A stretch of 64,000 nucleotides of DNA, taken from assembly GCA_021442155.1 (NCBI GenBank), contig CM038215.1, positions 212,778,982 through 212,842,981 on the forward strand, given 5' to 3'. Every line of letters begins with the position of its first letter. Within the stretch, counting starts at the first letter, position 1. Under the pieces are notes generated by a model. That model was not told the origin of the DNA and searched no databases. It saw only the letters and a list, made by a program, of their open reading frames with translations. The stretch is from Cymbidium sinense (lineage: Eukaryota > Streptophyta > Magnoliopsida > Asparagales > Orchidaceae). Position numbers and translations under genes: made by a program. This document shows positions 1-11,294 of this stretch, piece by piece.

Positions 1-553
1 TGACCATCAAAATATTTTCTTAAGATATTGATACATCTTATTACTATCTTGATGAATTGTATAGTTAGAGAAATGTGTTTCATATAGGATGCCTTTCTTA
101 AGTCTCCAACATTTGGAATATAAACCCTGCCTCTATATTTTAGTAATTTCTCTCCACCAATTTCATAATCTTCCATATGGCCTACTTCCACCAGATTTAA
201 TTTTCTGAAATTCAACATCTTGAGATAAAGCACATCGTATCATATCCTTCAAAGTCGATTGTATAGCCATTTGATTCAATAATATAACTCTATCATGTGT
301 GCTAACTGAAATTTCTAACTACTCCAAATCTTGAATCAACTCTTTCTGAAAAATCAAACAATTTGCACTAATCGATGTTTTTTTGCTTAAGGCATCAACA
401 ATGACGTTCACCTTTCTTGGATGATATTGAATATTCAAATCATAATCTTTGATTAGTTCTAGTCAATGCCTTTGCCTCAAATTTAGCTCTTTCTAAGTGA
501 AGATATATTTTAGGCTTTGATGATCAGTGAAAACTTCACATCTCACCCCATAT
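1..553 (-). pseudogene. Gypsy RNase H C-terminal half and integrase start
   Basis: The minus-strand translation shows the end of a gypsy RNase H (words like VFTDHQSLKYIFTQKELNLRQ near 440-550 and an ADALSKK-like end near 380-400). A linker and the start of the integrase zinc-binding region follow toward position 1. In-frame stops occur in the linker. The domain is separated from its N-terminal half by the MITE at 554-1223. The window edge removes the integrase core. Confidence 0.75.
546..553. repeat. Target site duplication of the MITE, left copy
   Basis: CCCCATAT, identical to 1224-1231 on the other side of the element. Confidence 0.85.
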
Positions 554-1223
554 TAGGGGTGTGCATTATTTGGTTTTAACCAAAAAACTAATTCGAACCG
601 AAGTTTTTGAGTAATTTGGTTTGGTTTTGAACTTAGTAATTTGGATTTTGGTTTTAATTATTGAAAACTTTGGTTTTTGGTTTTTGGATCGGTTTGTTAA
701 ATAAAATTTTGGATGGAACCAAATAAATCAAAGTAATTATATATATAATCTTATTATTAATTTATGTGTAATAGCTTTATATATTATACACTTTTTTTTA
801 TTTATTTATTTAATACTTGGTAGGTGCTTTTTGAAGAACCATTATCCAATTTTTCAAAAGATTTTGGTCTCATAATATGATAATATGGTTCCATCAACTT
901 TTAAGTTGAAAACATCGTTAAGGTAAGTAAAAATTAGTTTTAAATATTTATTTTTGCACATGAAGTAGTTAATTATATTTTTTATTATATTTATATTATT
1001 TTTCTTATTGCTTATTCATTATACAAAAAAATTTATGCAAATAATTTTAAATATACAACTTCGGTTTATCCAAAACCAAACCAAATATAAACTAAATTAA
1101 TATTCGGTTTGTTTGGTTTTGAATTTATTTTCGGTTTGGTTCAATATTTTTAGGAATCCAAAACCAATTGGTTTTAAAAATTTATCATCCAATCCATCCA
1201 AATCAACCAAACGCACACCCCTA
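554..1223. mobile_element. Non-autonomous hAT-type MITE, 670 bp
   Basis: The ends are an 11-bp perfect terminal inverted repeat: TAGGGGTGTGC at the left and its reverse complement at the right. The element is flanked by a perfect 8-bp direct repeat CCCCATAT (546-553 and 1224-1231). An 8-bp target duplication is the hallmark of the hAT superfamily. The interior has no ORF and is full of TTGGTTTT/AACCAAA words in both orientations, which act as subterminal repeats. It interrupts the gypsy RNase H coding sequence, so it arrived after that element. Confidence 0.85.
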
Positions 1224-1231
1224 CCCCATAT
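1224..1231. repeat. Target site duplication of the MITE, right copy
   Basis: CCCCATAT, identical to 546-553. Confidence 0.85.
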
Positions 1232-2330
1232 AAGTAATGTCTCCAAATCTTTAATGCAAATACAATTCCGTTAACTCCAGATTATGGGTTGGATAATTTC
1301 TTTCATGATTTTTCAATTTAGGCATAAGCTATTCCGCTTCCAGATTAGTATAAGTACATCCCAAACCTCTCATAATGCATCACTAAAATCTAAAATTCAT
1401 CTCCCCATGAAATAGTTAATCTTGGCGATATTGATAATTTTTAATTTCACTCCGACATTCATTTCTATTTTTTTGTATTAATTTAGATAATAACATGGTA
1501 ATCGAAAACTCTCAAAATTTTTTATAAGCAATCCTAAACCGACTTTTTTGTGGTTATTGGTTTGGGTCATTCAGTTATTACTCTGACCTTATTTTAATTT
1601 ACTGAAATACCTTTATTACTAATCATATGTTTCAAAAATAAGATGTTTTTTTAACTAAAACTTACATTTTGAAAATTTTGTATATAATTCATTCCCTTTC
1701 AGAGTTTGGAGAACAATGTAAAGATGGTTTGTATGGGTTACTACATATTTAGAATATATTAGAATATCATCTATGAATGCAATCACAAATGGATCCAAAA
1801 ATAGTTTGAAGATTCTGTTTCTAAGATTCATAAATATTACTGGAGCATTGGTCAAGCCAAAAGGCATTACCGCAAACTCATAATGTCCATACCTTGTACT
1901 GAATATTATTTTTGGTATATTTTCTTCTTTAATATGTAGCTGATGATAATTTGATCTTAAGTCAATTTTAGAGAAAATTGAAGCTTCTTCCAGTTGATCA
2001 AATAGATCATCAATTCTTGACATGAGATATTTGTTCTTCACTATGAGTTTATTCAACTCTCTATAATATGTACATTTCTTTTTACAAACCCCCTAAGGTG
2101 ATGTGTTAAGCTTGATAAAGCCTTTTTCCAATAGTTCTTATAGCTGATTCTTCAATTCTTGCAATTACTTGATCATCATTCTATATGGTGCTTTTGCTAC
2201 AGGTTATGCACCTTGAATTAATTTAATAGAAAAATTTATTTCTCTAATTAAAGGCAAACTTGGTAAATTATCCAAAAGATTTTTGGATGCTTCTTTATTA
2301 CTGGTATATCTTCCAACTTTTTTACCTCTT
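1224..2330 (-). pseudogene. Gypsy reverse transcriptase and RNase H N-terminal part
   Basis: Positions 1655-2056 read openly on the minus strand. They contain the central RT motifs: a [17 protein letters not shown] block, [10 protein letters not shown], and the catalytic box [10 protein letters not shown]. The family form is FVVVFIDDILVYS, so the two aspartates are present. N-terminal RT sequence continues to about 2330 with stops, and toward 1240 the sequence enters the RNase H domain that the MITE interrupts. No complete polyprotein frame remains. Ty3/gypsy identity is secure. Confidence 0.9.
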
Positions 2331-2389
2331 TTGTAACATCATTTGACTATCTTTTTATAATAATCTATAGTAGCATGATATTTAGATAG

Positions 2390-2773
2390 TTAATTCATCC
2401 CTAGGATCACATCAAATACAGATAACGCCAGTGCTATTAAATTTTCATTCAAGCTTCTTTCACAAATAATTAAATTCACATAATAGATTTTATTAGCATC
2501 CATATAAGACCCATTTAGTATTGCAACTGATAATACTATAGACATTTTTAGGATATTCAATCCCATAATTCTCACAAATTCTTCAGATATGAATGAGTGT
2601 GATGCTTCAGTATCAAATAAAATTCTAATCAATTTATTTTGAATAGAGATAGTACTTTTAATAAATAGATATAAAAATCTAGTACAAAATACAATGTTGG
2701 CAAAACTAGTTAAATAAAGACATACCTGTAATGATGCCAGACGAGTCTTTTGTTTTTTGCAGTGTGAGTGCAT
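2390..2773 (-). pseudogene. Gypsy aspartic protease (RVP_2-like)
   Basis: A 127-codon minus-strand frame contains ILFDTEASHSFISEEFV. In this retropepsin family the active-site triplet is DTG followed by ATHSFIS. Here the glycine is glutamate, which should abolish the fireman's-grip turn. The rest (VAILNGS, FDVILGMN) matches the expected layout, the last being the usual D-V-I-L-G-M-x block. It lies between the zinc-knuckle remnant and RT, as expected. Confidence 0.8.
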
Positions 2774-2849
2774 CTACTCGAGGCTGTATTTTATTAGTTT
2801 TGATTTTGAGATAGAAACTGATGCAGTTGACTCACTCATTCTTTGTCTA

Positions 2850-3850
2850 CCAACAATCATTTGAGGAGTTGGAACACCTATCTTGGTTTCAGCTCAAGGT
2901 CTCTAGCCCAAAGTAGGATAAGATCTTGCCATGTCTTGGCTGATGGCATCAAAAATAAGTGTTTGTGCCTAAAGTTACTCTCCTTTATAGCTCTTTCACA
3001 TTTTGGACATATAATAACATTACTATTGATAGTATTATTAAGCTTAAGCTTCTTCCAATTTGACTTTTCAGACTGAGTGCTCTGCCCATACATTGACTTG
3101 TTATCATTCTTTCTTTTTTGAATATCTCGCCTCCTTTAAATAGCCTGCAAGTCCATCTTTATTCTTTTGGCTCTCTTTACTAGGACAAAATAGTCATTAA
3201 TGCTCAGAGGATTTAAAGGTTGCTTAATTACATCCTTAGTCCATACAAAAATCTGTGGCACTTCTCCTCTACATTTAGAATCAGATGAGATGTATATTTG
3301 AAAAATATGGTGAATTCAGCTTCATACTGCATTATAGAACAATCACCCTGCGTCTGTCTGATAAATTTATCTTGCGTTTGTCTTCTGGTTGAGAGAGAGG
3401 TACAAATTAATTCCTAAAAGTCTTCACAAAATCTTTCTATAAAACCAAAATGCAAGATCATCTGTCAAATTTTTCTTATAACTGCCCTTGCCCACTATCT
3501 CTGAGCTTTGCCCTCAAAAGTAAATGAAGTCCATATGACTCTTCTTTATGGTGGATATGACAAACTATTTATGACTTTTTCTATTCTCATCAACCAATTT
3601 TCAGCCTCCACAGGTCTTGTTCTTGAAAAGAGAGATTGTCTCATGTCTTGAAATAATTTAAAATATTTATCCATATGGGATCCACCACTTCCACTAACTT
3701 GAGACTGTTGATTTCGTATTATTTGTCATTTCTTGCATCATTTGAGCAAATGTATCTTTAGTAAGTGTAGGTGGTTGCACTAAATTCTACTGCTTAGTAG
3801 TTCATACCTCTCTTTTATCATCTCTAGTATCTTCCCGATTAAGTTTTATT
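2850..3850 (-). pseudogene. Gypsy gag remnant with degenerate zinc knuckle
   Basis: Positions 2878-3093 on the minus strand read with a CPKCERAIKESNFRHKH stretch, a worn CCHC knuckle. The 3100-3850 stretch gives short gag-like pieces in several frames, with the layout of the retrotransposon gag domain but many stops. It is assigned to gag mainly by its position between the primer-binding-like site and protease. Confidence 0.55.
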
Positions 3851-3983
3851 GCCCTAAGAAGCACAAATTATTTATAACTATTATATATTAATTAACATAA
3901 TCAAATATAAGTCTCTTTATAGAATTTATCATCTTCTTGATGGCTTTGATTTTGATCTTGATTTATATCATTAAGTCTAGTTT

Positions 3984-3994
3984 GAGCGATACCA
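3984..3994 (-). other. Primer-binding-like site of the gypsy element
   Basis: The minus strand reads TGGTATCGCTC, close to the TGGTATCAGAGC complement of the initiator tRNA-Met 3' end used by many gypsy elements. It follows a TGTGACA sequence that could be the LTR end (on the plus strand TGTCACAACC from 3999). Three mismatches leave some doubt. Confidence 0.5.
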
Positions 3995-3998
3995 CTTT

Positions 3999-5920
3999 TG
4001 TCACAACCTGACCTAGACACTTGGAATACTAAGACAGGAACGGACGATTCGACGGAAAAGATTCTACTTAAATTTAAACACATTCTAGAGAGTATAAAAT
4101 ATAAAATATTTTTTATATTCATAAGAGCCAACTAAAAGTACAAACATCCATAATTAAAATTATATAAAACATAAGCTTACTTAATTACCATTCTCCTAAA
4201 GTCTCTATGCATCTGTTAATAAAATCCTCTCTTTTATTATCCATTTAATTTAGAGGATTACCTGAAAATTTTGAATAATTTGTAAATGTTCAGTGGATAA
4301 ATATGTTACTACATTATAGTAAAACAAAATCATAGAATTAATATACATGACAGTTTAAATAATAAATTGGACATATAAATAAAACGTGCTTAAACAGTTT
4401 GACATACAAGAAATAAATGAAGCAAATATTACTTAATTGGTATAAACATTTTATTCTTTTATTCTTTTAATCATCACAGGAGTCACAGTCTAAAGAACTT
4501 ATCCTAAATAGAACATTTTCCAAACCTATTCAATGAACATGCAACCATTTCTATTTCCATTTTTATTTGCGTGCACGGATACATTACATCCCTAGCCAAT
4601 ATCATAAGGGAGTGAACTCTATCTTCAAATCATACACATTCATAACATAATTATTACTTCATTTTATATTGAGTTTCATTAATCTATATTTCAATTATAT
4701 CATGTATTTATGAAGGTGTTTATGTTAGTTCAACACATAAAAAAATGAATTTATGAGAACATATGTAGACATGTATTACTAACATTTAAGCTGTCTATTC
4801 AATATGAGAGAAGTATTATAAATGAATCACTAATTAAGTAAAGAAGCATTTTCTATCACATCTATCAATATATAAATATATTTAATCAAAAGAAAGAAAT
4901 AAATTTTACTATAATGAAGGAATATAATAATATACTCTAATGTGAAACTCTTTAGATCTCCTTCCGTTTGAAAATTATTTCTTTTAATTGAAATGGCTAT
5001 AAATAAGAGTATTAACTTGATTAATACATTTAATTACATATGTATATTAAATATTGAAACATAATCTCTTTTATAATAAAATTTTTTATTCTCTTTTTCT
5101 TAATTAGTTAGCTGGAAATATTTAAATTTCTAAATCAACTTCTCATTCTTGTTAGATTATTGTATTTATATCTAAAATATTTTAATTTATTTAGTTCTGT
5201 TTTCAATTATCATACTCATTTTATTCATTATTAAATTTAAATTATGATTCAACTAATATACGTGTAAAAAAATTATTTATTATTTTTCTATTTTTCTAAA
5301 ATTTACTTGTGAGAAGATCTATGTATCTTCTTCTTAATTTCTCAATTAATTTTTTAAATTAATTCCTCTTTCTTTTATCCACCTCATAAATTTCTATTCA
5401 TAAGATCCATAAGAAAACTAGTTTTTATATTATTATAAATTGTAATATATAATATATTTATTTACATTTATTAAGCTAAATGTCAAGACAATATTTAAGG
5501 TTATATTTTACATATAAATGTTTGGTGTTTTAATAAACTAACTTTGATCTATACTATACATATGGGACTGCTGAAATTATGATTGCTTTTTATTAATAAA
5601 ATAAATCATATTATCTCTACATCTATCTCATTCATAAGCCTCAAATCTAGCATCTCATTTGTATGTTTCAATTTAGTTAATTTTGTTAATATTTCAACAT
5701 GATCATGATTAATCTACATGACTTTTGATATGATTAAAACATACACTATGTAAAATTGAAATTATAAAATCATACCTATAAATTTGTGAAATTTGTTTAT
5801 CCCCGTTGAATCTCTCTCTTTAGTACCAATCCTTAATAAGTTTAATAATTATTATTTCAAAATTGAATTTGAGTGTTATATATTACATGGAGCACAATTT
5901 AGTCAAAAGTCTATTTACAT
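3999..5920 (-). other. AT-rich stretch, probably containing the 5' LTR of the minus-strand gypsy element
   Basis: It starts with TGTCACAACC beside the primer-binding-like site, as expected for the inner edge of an LTR. I see no coding content. The outer LTR end cannot be located, because the partner LTR is outside the window. The rest is AT-rich DNA without recognisable signals. Confidence 0.35.
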
Positions 5921-6319
5921 TTATAAATAAGCCTTACCTTTTAGGCTTTTTGGTTTGGCCCTAACCTAGGCCCGTCCTCTACTTAAATCAACCGATACAA
6001 TAGAAGAACAAGGATTGATCTCCTTCTTCTTCTTCATTCTCGCACAAGTTGATTCCCTCTCCCTTCCTCTTCTCGGCCAACTGTAGGGCTCGCAAGGTCA
6101 AGCCTTAGGTTTTGGTTGCCTCACTTCTTTCTTTCTTGGCTACACCCCCTCAGGAAATTCGTGCGGAGTTCGAACAACAGAGGTTTGCTGGCTTGGTCTT
6201 AGCGATGGCGGCTTGTGTGGCCGAAGTCGTCTACCTAGGGCATGCATAGTTGTCTCGTCTGATGTAATGATTGAGGTTGCAAGGTGTAGGGTGGCTTCTC
6301 CTTTCCAATCTCATACACA

Positions 6320-6350
<31 letters not shown>

Positions 6351-6440
6351 CCTCTCGCTCTCGACTTTGGTGAAGGTTGAAATTTCGTGCCTCTTTGTCG
6401 CAGGTCGCAGTGTCGGGTTCAATCGACGCTGTGATTCAAA
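5920..6440 (+). promoter_or_regulatory. GC-richer, CT-rich promoter-like patch
   Basis: A TATA-like TTATAAATAAG near 5920 is followed by a CT-rich, much GC-richer stretch than anything nearby. It contains a pure CT run (6321-6353) and a short upstream-type ORF of 14 codons at about 6205. It ends in a 12-A run (about 6440-6451). This resembles a plant 5' UTR or a retrotransposon LTR R-region. It could be the untranslated first exon of the EZ gene, the edge of the gypsy LTR, or a retrotransposed transcript end. I cannot choose between these. Confidence 0.35.
6321..6353. repeat. (CT)n microsatellite
   Basis: Near-perfect CT dinucleotide run. It creates low-complexity Ser/Leu and Arg/Glu reading frames on the two strands that should not be called genes. 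Confidence 0.9.
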
Positions 6441-6494
6441 AAAAAAAAAACAATCTTTTTTTGTCCCAATTATTACACATAAACGTTGGCTATC

Positions 6495-6705
6495 TGATGA
6501 CCTAGTTAAAGGAGTAGATGTATTATATTTGATCTATGTGAAAAAAGGTAGAGGATAGACTTAAGAAGACTTGATTAGGTAGTATAAAAAATGATCATAT
6601 TTTATTAGAATTAAATGATAATTTGACACTTAATAGAATACAATGAAGAAGAAGGATTCATGTAGCCAACCCACATAGTGGGATAAAGGCTTGTTGTTGT
6701 TGTTA
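6495..6705 (+). mobile_element. 3' tail of an RTE-type LINE
   Basis: The sequence runs from a GGAGTAGATG-like block through AAGGATTCATGTAGCC and GTGGGATAAAGGCTTG to (TTG)n at 6692-6705. This is the conserved 3' end of plant RTE-clade LINEs, and the same tail recurs at 53.3-53.68 kb (+) and, reversed, at 14.57 and 25.18 kb. It is severely 5' truncated. I could not find a clear target duplication. Confidence 0.75.
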
Positions 6706-8325
6706 GTACTTTGTGGCTTATCTTGATCTTTTTTGGTGGGATTGATTATTTATCTTGTTACTATTTTCTAAACTTCTCATCATCTCTTTTCAATCACCTT
6801 TACACATTTACATTCTAACCATCAAAGCCCAGCTATCCACCACTTAAACCTTCAAACCAACTCCAAAGCCATCCTTAATAGCTCTGTGCCAAGCATAGGC
6901 AGACAACTATGTAGTTTTATCCTTCACATCTTTACAAGACCTTAAGCTCCATCAAACTCTACCAATTACTTCAGATTATGATTTCACATCATAAAATAAC
7001 CTTTACCATCATTTCCCCATTTATGCTGCTTAAAACTCATTCTCAAAAGAAATATTTCAAATTAGCTCAAATTTGTCCAATCTGGATTAGTGTTAATCTT
7101 CTTTCCACCATGCCCTTGCAAAGGCCTCTCCTTTTTACCATTTACTTAAAATCACAAATTAATATCTTAAAATAACCATTCGCTACAAATTCAAACTATT
7201 TACATCACTAAAATTAATTCTCTTACTTGATCTTCCAAATTAGTCCAAATTAGCCTAATTTGGATTATTCTTGAAATTCCTTTAAACATTCCTCTCACAT
7301 TTTCACTCAAAACTCCATGCACATTGAAAGACATTAAACAAAAGTCTCATGATCATTTATAGCCATTTAGTCCCACTAAAATGCCTCCTCTTTCCATTAG
7401 ATAGATATACCTCAAAATTGGGGAAAACGCATTTTTTATTATTGTGCAATTCTGCGCTCTCAACCCTATGCTGTTGTTATGCCATCAGTTGTCTTGCACC
7501 TTCTTCAATTTCCCTTTTTCATTCATCTCCCCATGGTGTCTTAACTTTGCATCTTATTATTAGTTTAGGAAATGTTAGTGAAATGATCATATTTTTAAAG
7601 CTGCATTGGGGGTTCTAACATTAGAGTTGACAAGTCATGATGTTCCCACTAATCTACCTTTTCCATTCATGGAACATGTTTTTTCAATCTGCTTGCATTA
7701 GAACTACTCTTGATCTCTGCATATTGAAGATAGGTATTGTCCCATTAGTTGCATAACTACAGATCTTAAATTAAAGTTAAAAAATTGTTAGGAGGAAAGC
7801 TTATAATTACATTTCAGTAGAGTATCCTACTCCAAACTTTGTACCTAAAAAAAGGGGAAAAACTATTTCCTTTGTCATATAGGCAGTCAAACTACTTTTA
7901 GAAATAAGAATATGCACTGCATTCATTTTCCTTTGCATTCTCAAAATGCATGCATTATGAATGCTCGCTAACAAATGTCCCTTAAGAGTTAGTGTACTTT
8001 TGATCATGTATTCTGTTTTTGACCTTATACTATATTTGCGTTAGATATACACTAGATTCTAAGACATTCTACATTATCATCTATAGGAGCATTAGTCACA
8101 TTGTAGGCTGTTTTAAAAAGGAGAAATTATTTTTTTCTGCAGTTGTTTAATCTAGGAAGATTACTTGTCTTAATGATTACTTTATGTGGATCATTAGTAT
8201 CAAATGCCTTAAATAACTACAAGGGTGGGGCGGGGGGAGATTTTTCACCTGTTTTCCTTTTCTTATTTTTGTTTTTACTTTTACTTAAAACATAGAACTA
8301 TAACTTGGCATTATCATCATTGTAG
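6706..8325. other. Non-coding stretch upstream of the first recognisable EZ exon
   Basis: I looked here for the N-terminal exons of an EZ protein (the PPYTTWIFLD and GRRQIYY-type blocks) and found none on the plus strand. Open frames around 7349-7618 and 7807-8007 match nothing I know and have no splice-consistent extension. It is best read as intron or 5' flank. Confidence 0.5.
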
Positions 8326-11294
8326 GAAGGCAATTCAGGAATATGGCCTAAATCAAGAAGTCATGCAGATCCTCTGTCAGTTCATTGAAGCATTACCTGA
8401 GGAAATCCAGGTAACTTAATCGTCACTGAATGAAAATACATTATATAGAACACTTGATCAACTATTATCAATGCAATTATCCTTAACGATTAATATATAG
8501 CATAACCCAAATCCAATTGTCAAATAGTGAAGAGTGCCTAATCTTAAATTTGTATGGGCATACAACAGTAGTAAACTATTGTATTTTTCCCCTCTTACCA
8601 TACCTATCATCGCTCATTTCAATGTGCAGGAAAGATACGAAGCTCTCTTAGAAAAATACAATAAAAATACTGAGAGCATGGCTGAAGTTTCAAGTGAGTC
8701 AGAGTCCAAATCACTTCTTGATAAGACTCTTAATGCAGCTTTGGATTCCTTTGATAATTTATTCTGTAGACGGTGCTTGGTACTTTTCTTTTGTTCATAC
8801 TAATCTTTCTTTAGAAGGATTGTGCGGTAATTCTATTGTTTGCAAGATTTTGCTCATTGCTAGCAATATTATTTTCAACAGATATTTGACTGCCGTCTCC
8901 ATGGTTGTTCTCAAAATCTTATTACTGCAGTGAGTTGGTTATTCCAATGACTGTTATTTAAAAGAATGATGAAGTGTTTGCTGGTTTAATTGGAGCCTTT
9001 TTATTGACAGAGTGAAAAACAGCCGTATGGATCTGATCCTGAAGAAACTAAGAAACCCTGCAGTAAACATTGTTATCTCAGAGTATGGCTTTTATGCTTA
9101 ACAATGAGTCTTGCTAAACATTGCTATTTCGTATATATATTCCCTTTTTCATTTTTATTCTCATCTTGATGTTCTTCAAATGTATATTTAGTGTACACAG
9201 AATTTTCTGGGTATTCTTTGTTAGTTTGGCTTGATTTTAAGATTTGAAATATGAGGAATGAGAATTCTAATTGCTTTAAAAAGATTGCCTAGATTGAGAG
9301 AGTGTAGAAATGGATTGCACTTAAGGACACTTATATTGACTTGAGGATGTACATAAAGTTATTAAAGAATTTAAATGTGTCATGAATGTGTAGAAGAAAA
9401 AAAATAAAATAAAATACCAACTTATAATAACTACAAGGGATCTAGAAGTCTTGCATAGAGATTAGTTAGTAAAATGAGAGTAGAACCTTTTGATGATTTA
9501 TATAATGGGATAAGTACTGTGGAAGGAGTAAATAAAAAAAATAAAATATTCAAGGCAAGAGATAAGATAACCTAAATACAAAGAGCCAGTTATATGTGAT
9601 GATTATGACCTTCGTTGATGATAAATTAATGGTTGAGTATTCATTGATGATTAATGGTTGAGTATTAGAGAATGAGTATTCATTTGGATGATTATTCTAG
9701 AAATGAAATGTATAGAGAATGATGATTCATGAAGTCAACCTGAAATAGTTGGATGAGGCTAATGATGATACTGGTAATGAATTTAAATAATTTCTTGCAG
9801 TATATCATACCAAACAAATAGCATAGGTTTGTATGGTTATGTGGGCTCATCCATTACTTGATCCATATGCTTTTATGAAGGGTATGTGGTCTTATGCTAC
9901 ATGCAGTTGCTAATTCATTTTCTGATTATTTGCAGACAAGAGAAAATGAGGAAGTTCCATTTCCCAATGAAAATGACTATGACTCAAAGCAAATTCAGAA
10001 TTTGGAATCTGAATCTCCTTCTGAGTCTGAAGATTCAAATCCTGATGATGATGCCACAAATCTTGCACCTTCCAATGGGCTATGCTCTGATGTCAATAGA
10101 TTAACCATTGTTTCTTCGGAGATAGTTGGTAATAAAACACACCATACTATTTCTTCTTCAGGGATGGAGGGAAATGTCCCTGATTTTCCCTTGAAAACTG
10201 TAGTTAATGTAGGTAAACGCAAGAACTTGAAACAGGATAATATGCCATTGGGGAAATCTCAAACTTCTGGGAAACATGTCGGTCCTGCTGATAAAAAGCA
10301 AAAAAAGATATCAGCATCAGATTTTTCTCGAACAAGTACAGAGAGAGATATGTTACATACAAGTATCTCTTCACTTCCTGACACGAGATGTCAAGGTGGG
10401 GCAGCAACTTGTAATCAGCTTCAACATGAATCTAATGAATATGCATCTCTAACGAAAGATGATCATGGTAACGACTATGGTTCCAACATTAAGGAAACAG
10501 AAGTAAATAAGAATACTAATGTTTCCCTCTTAAGGAGCTTATCCAGTTTCCGCAGGGAGCAGACCTGTGGTTGGACTGTAATTGAGAAAGATCTTTGTCT
10601 TAAGGGCATAGAAATATTTGGGAAGAACAGGTGCTTCACTTCTATCTATGACTAACAGTTTGGCTGGTACTAAGGTTAAACAAATTATTTAGCAAATCTA
10701 TATTCAATTTTATAACAATGCTCTTATATTAATGTCTTTTTTAACCATCGCTGTTATGGTACCTTTGAAGTGGTCATCACCATTCATTCCTGCGTTGTGA
10801 ACAATTTGTCTCATGTATATAGTTATTTTTACAGTAAACGTTCTAGAATTTCTTACAGAACATTTAACTAATTTTTGAGCATTCGATGTAATATTCTATA
10901 GTTTTTTGCGTTTTTCTTTGGCATAAATTGCATGCATCGGTTATTTCAAATTAAGCCAAGTTTGATTTGTGTAGGGCATGCTAACAATATCAGGGAATGA
11001 GATCAAAATGCTTCGTATAATTCCATGAAAAGATGATTAAACATGATTTTGAAACTGTTCATTGATCACAATGTTGCTTTAATTCGCTTGCATGCTCATG
11101 TAGACAGACATCGCTGCTCATCCTTTTTATTATTCACTTTTTGAATCTGCAGTTGTCTTATCGCAAGAAACCTCCTTTCTGGACTGAAGACATGCCTTGA
11201 GGTATCAAAATACATGTTTAATGATGGGGCTTCATTGCAGACCAGACCTTTACTAACTAGTTCGTGCTTGGAAGATAGTGGAAGATGTGATCGT
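8326..11294 (+). other. EZ gene, N-proximal exons: pre-CXC linker and second SANT domain
   Basis: Exon 1 seen here gives the [15 protein letters not shown] block. Exons 2-4 give the [12 protein letters not shown] and IFDCRLHGC cysteine-rich block, ending at KHCYLR. Exon 5 (9936-10630) is a long Ser/Asp/Lys-rich variable linker with a KKQKK basic cluster. It ends in the start of SANT2 ([19 protein letters not shown]). A codon split over the 10630/11153 junction joins this to [18 protein letters not shown]. In animal EZH2 the corresponding middle region contacts SUZ12-type partners. The acidic serine run in exon 5 ([15 protein letters not shown]) is typical of this low-conservation linker. Confidence 0.85.

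Larger units (their letters stand above)
1..4000 (-). mobile_element. Ty3/gypsy retrotransposon, Tekay/Del-like, decayed and cut by the window edge
   Basis: On the minus strand the order from high to low coordinate is primer-binding-like site, gag, zinc-knuckle remnant, protease, reverse transcriptase, RNase H and the start of integrase, which runs off position 1. That is the gag-PR-RT-RH-INT order of Ty3/gypsy. The protein wording (an RT stretch like [17 protein letters not shown], and an integrase start like HFSNYTIHQDSNKMYQ in the first 130 bases) is what I know from the Tekay/Del chromovirus lineage. Stops and frameshifts break every domain, so the element is dead. A hAT-type MITE sits inside its RNase H region. 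The chromodomain and 3' LTR would lie left of the window and cannot be checked. Confidence 0.85.

Noticed and set aside
6231..6558. Open frames over the CT run on both strands
   Set aside because: Low-complexity Arg-Glu and Leu-Ser runs caused by the CT repeat.
7349..7618. 89-codon plus-strand frame upstream of the EZ exons
   Set aside because: It matches no N-terminal EZ block, has no fitting splice sites, and its composition is like non-coding DNA nearby.
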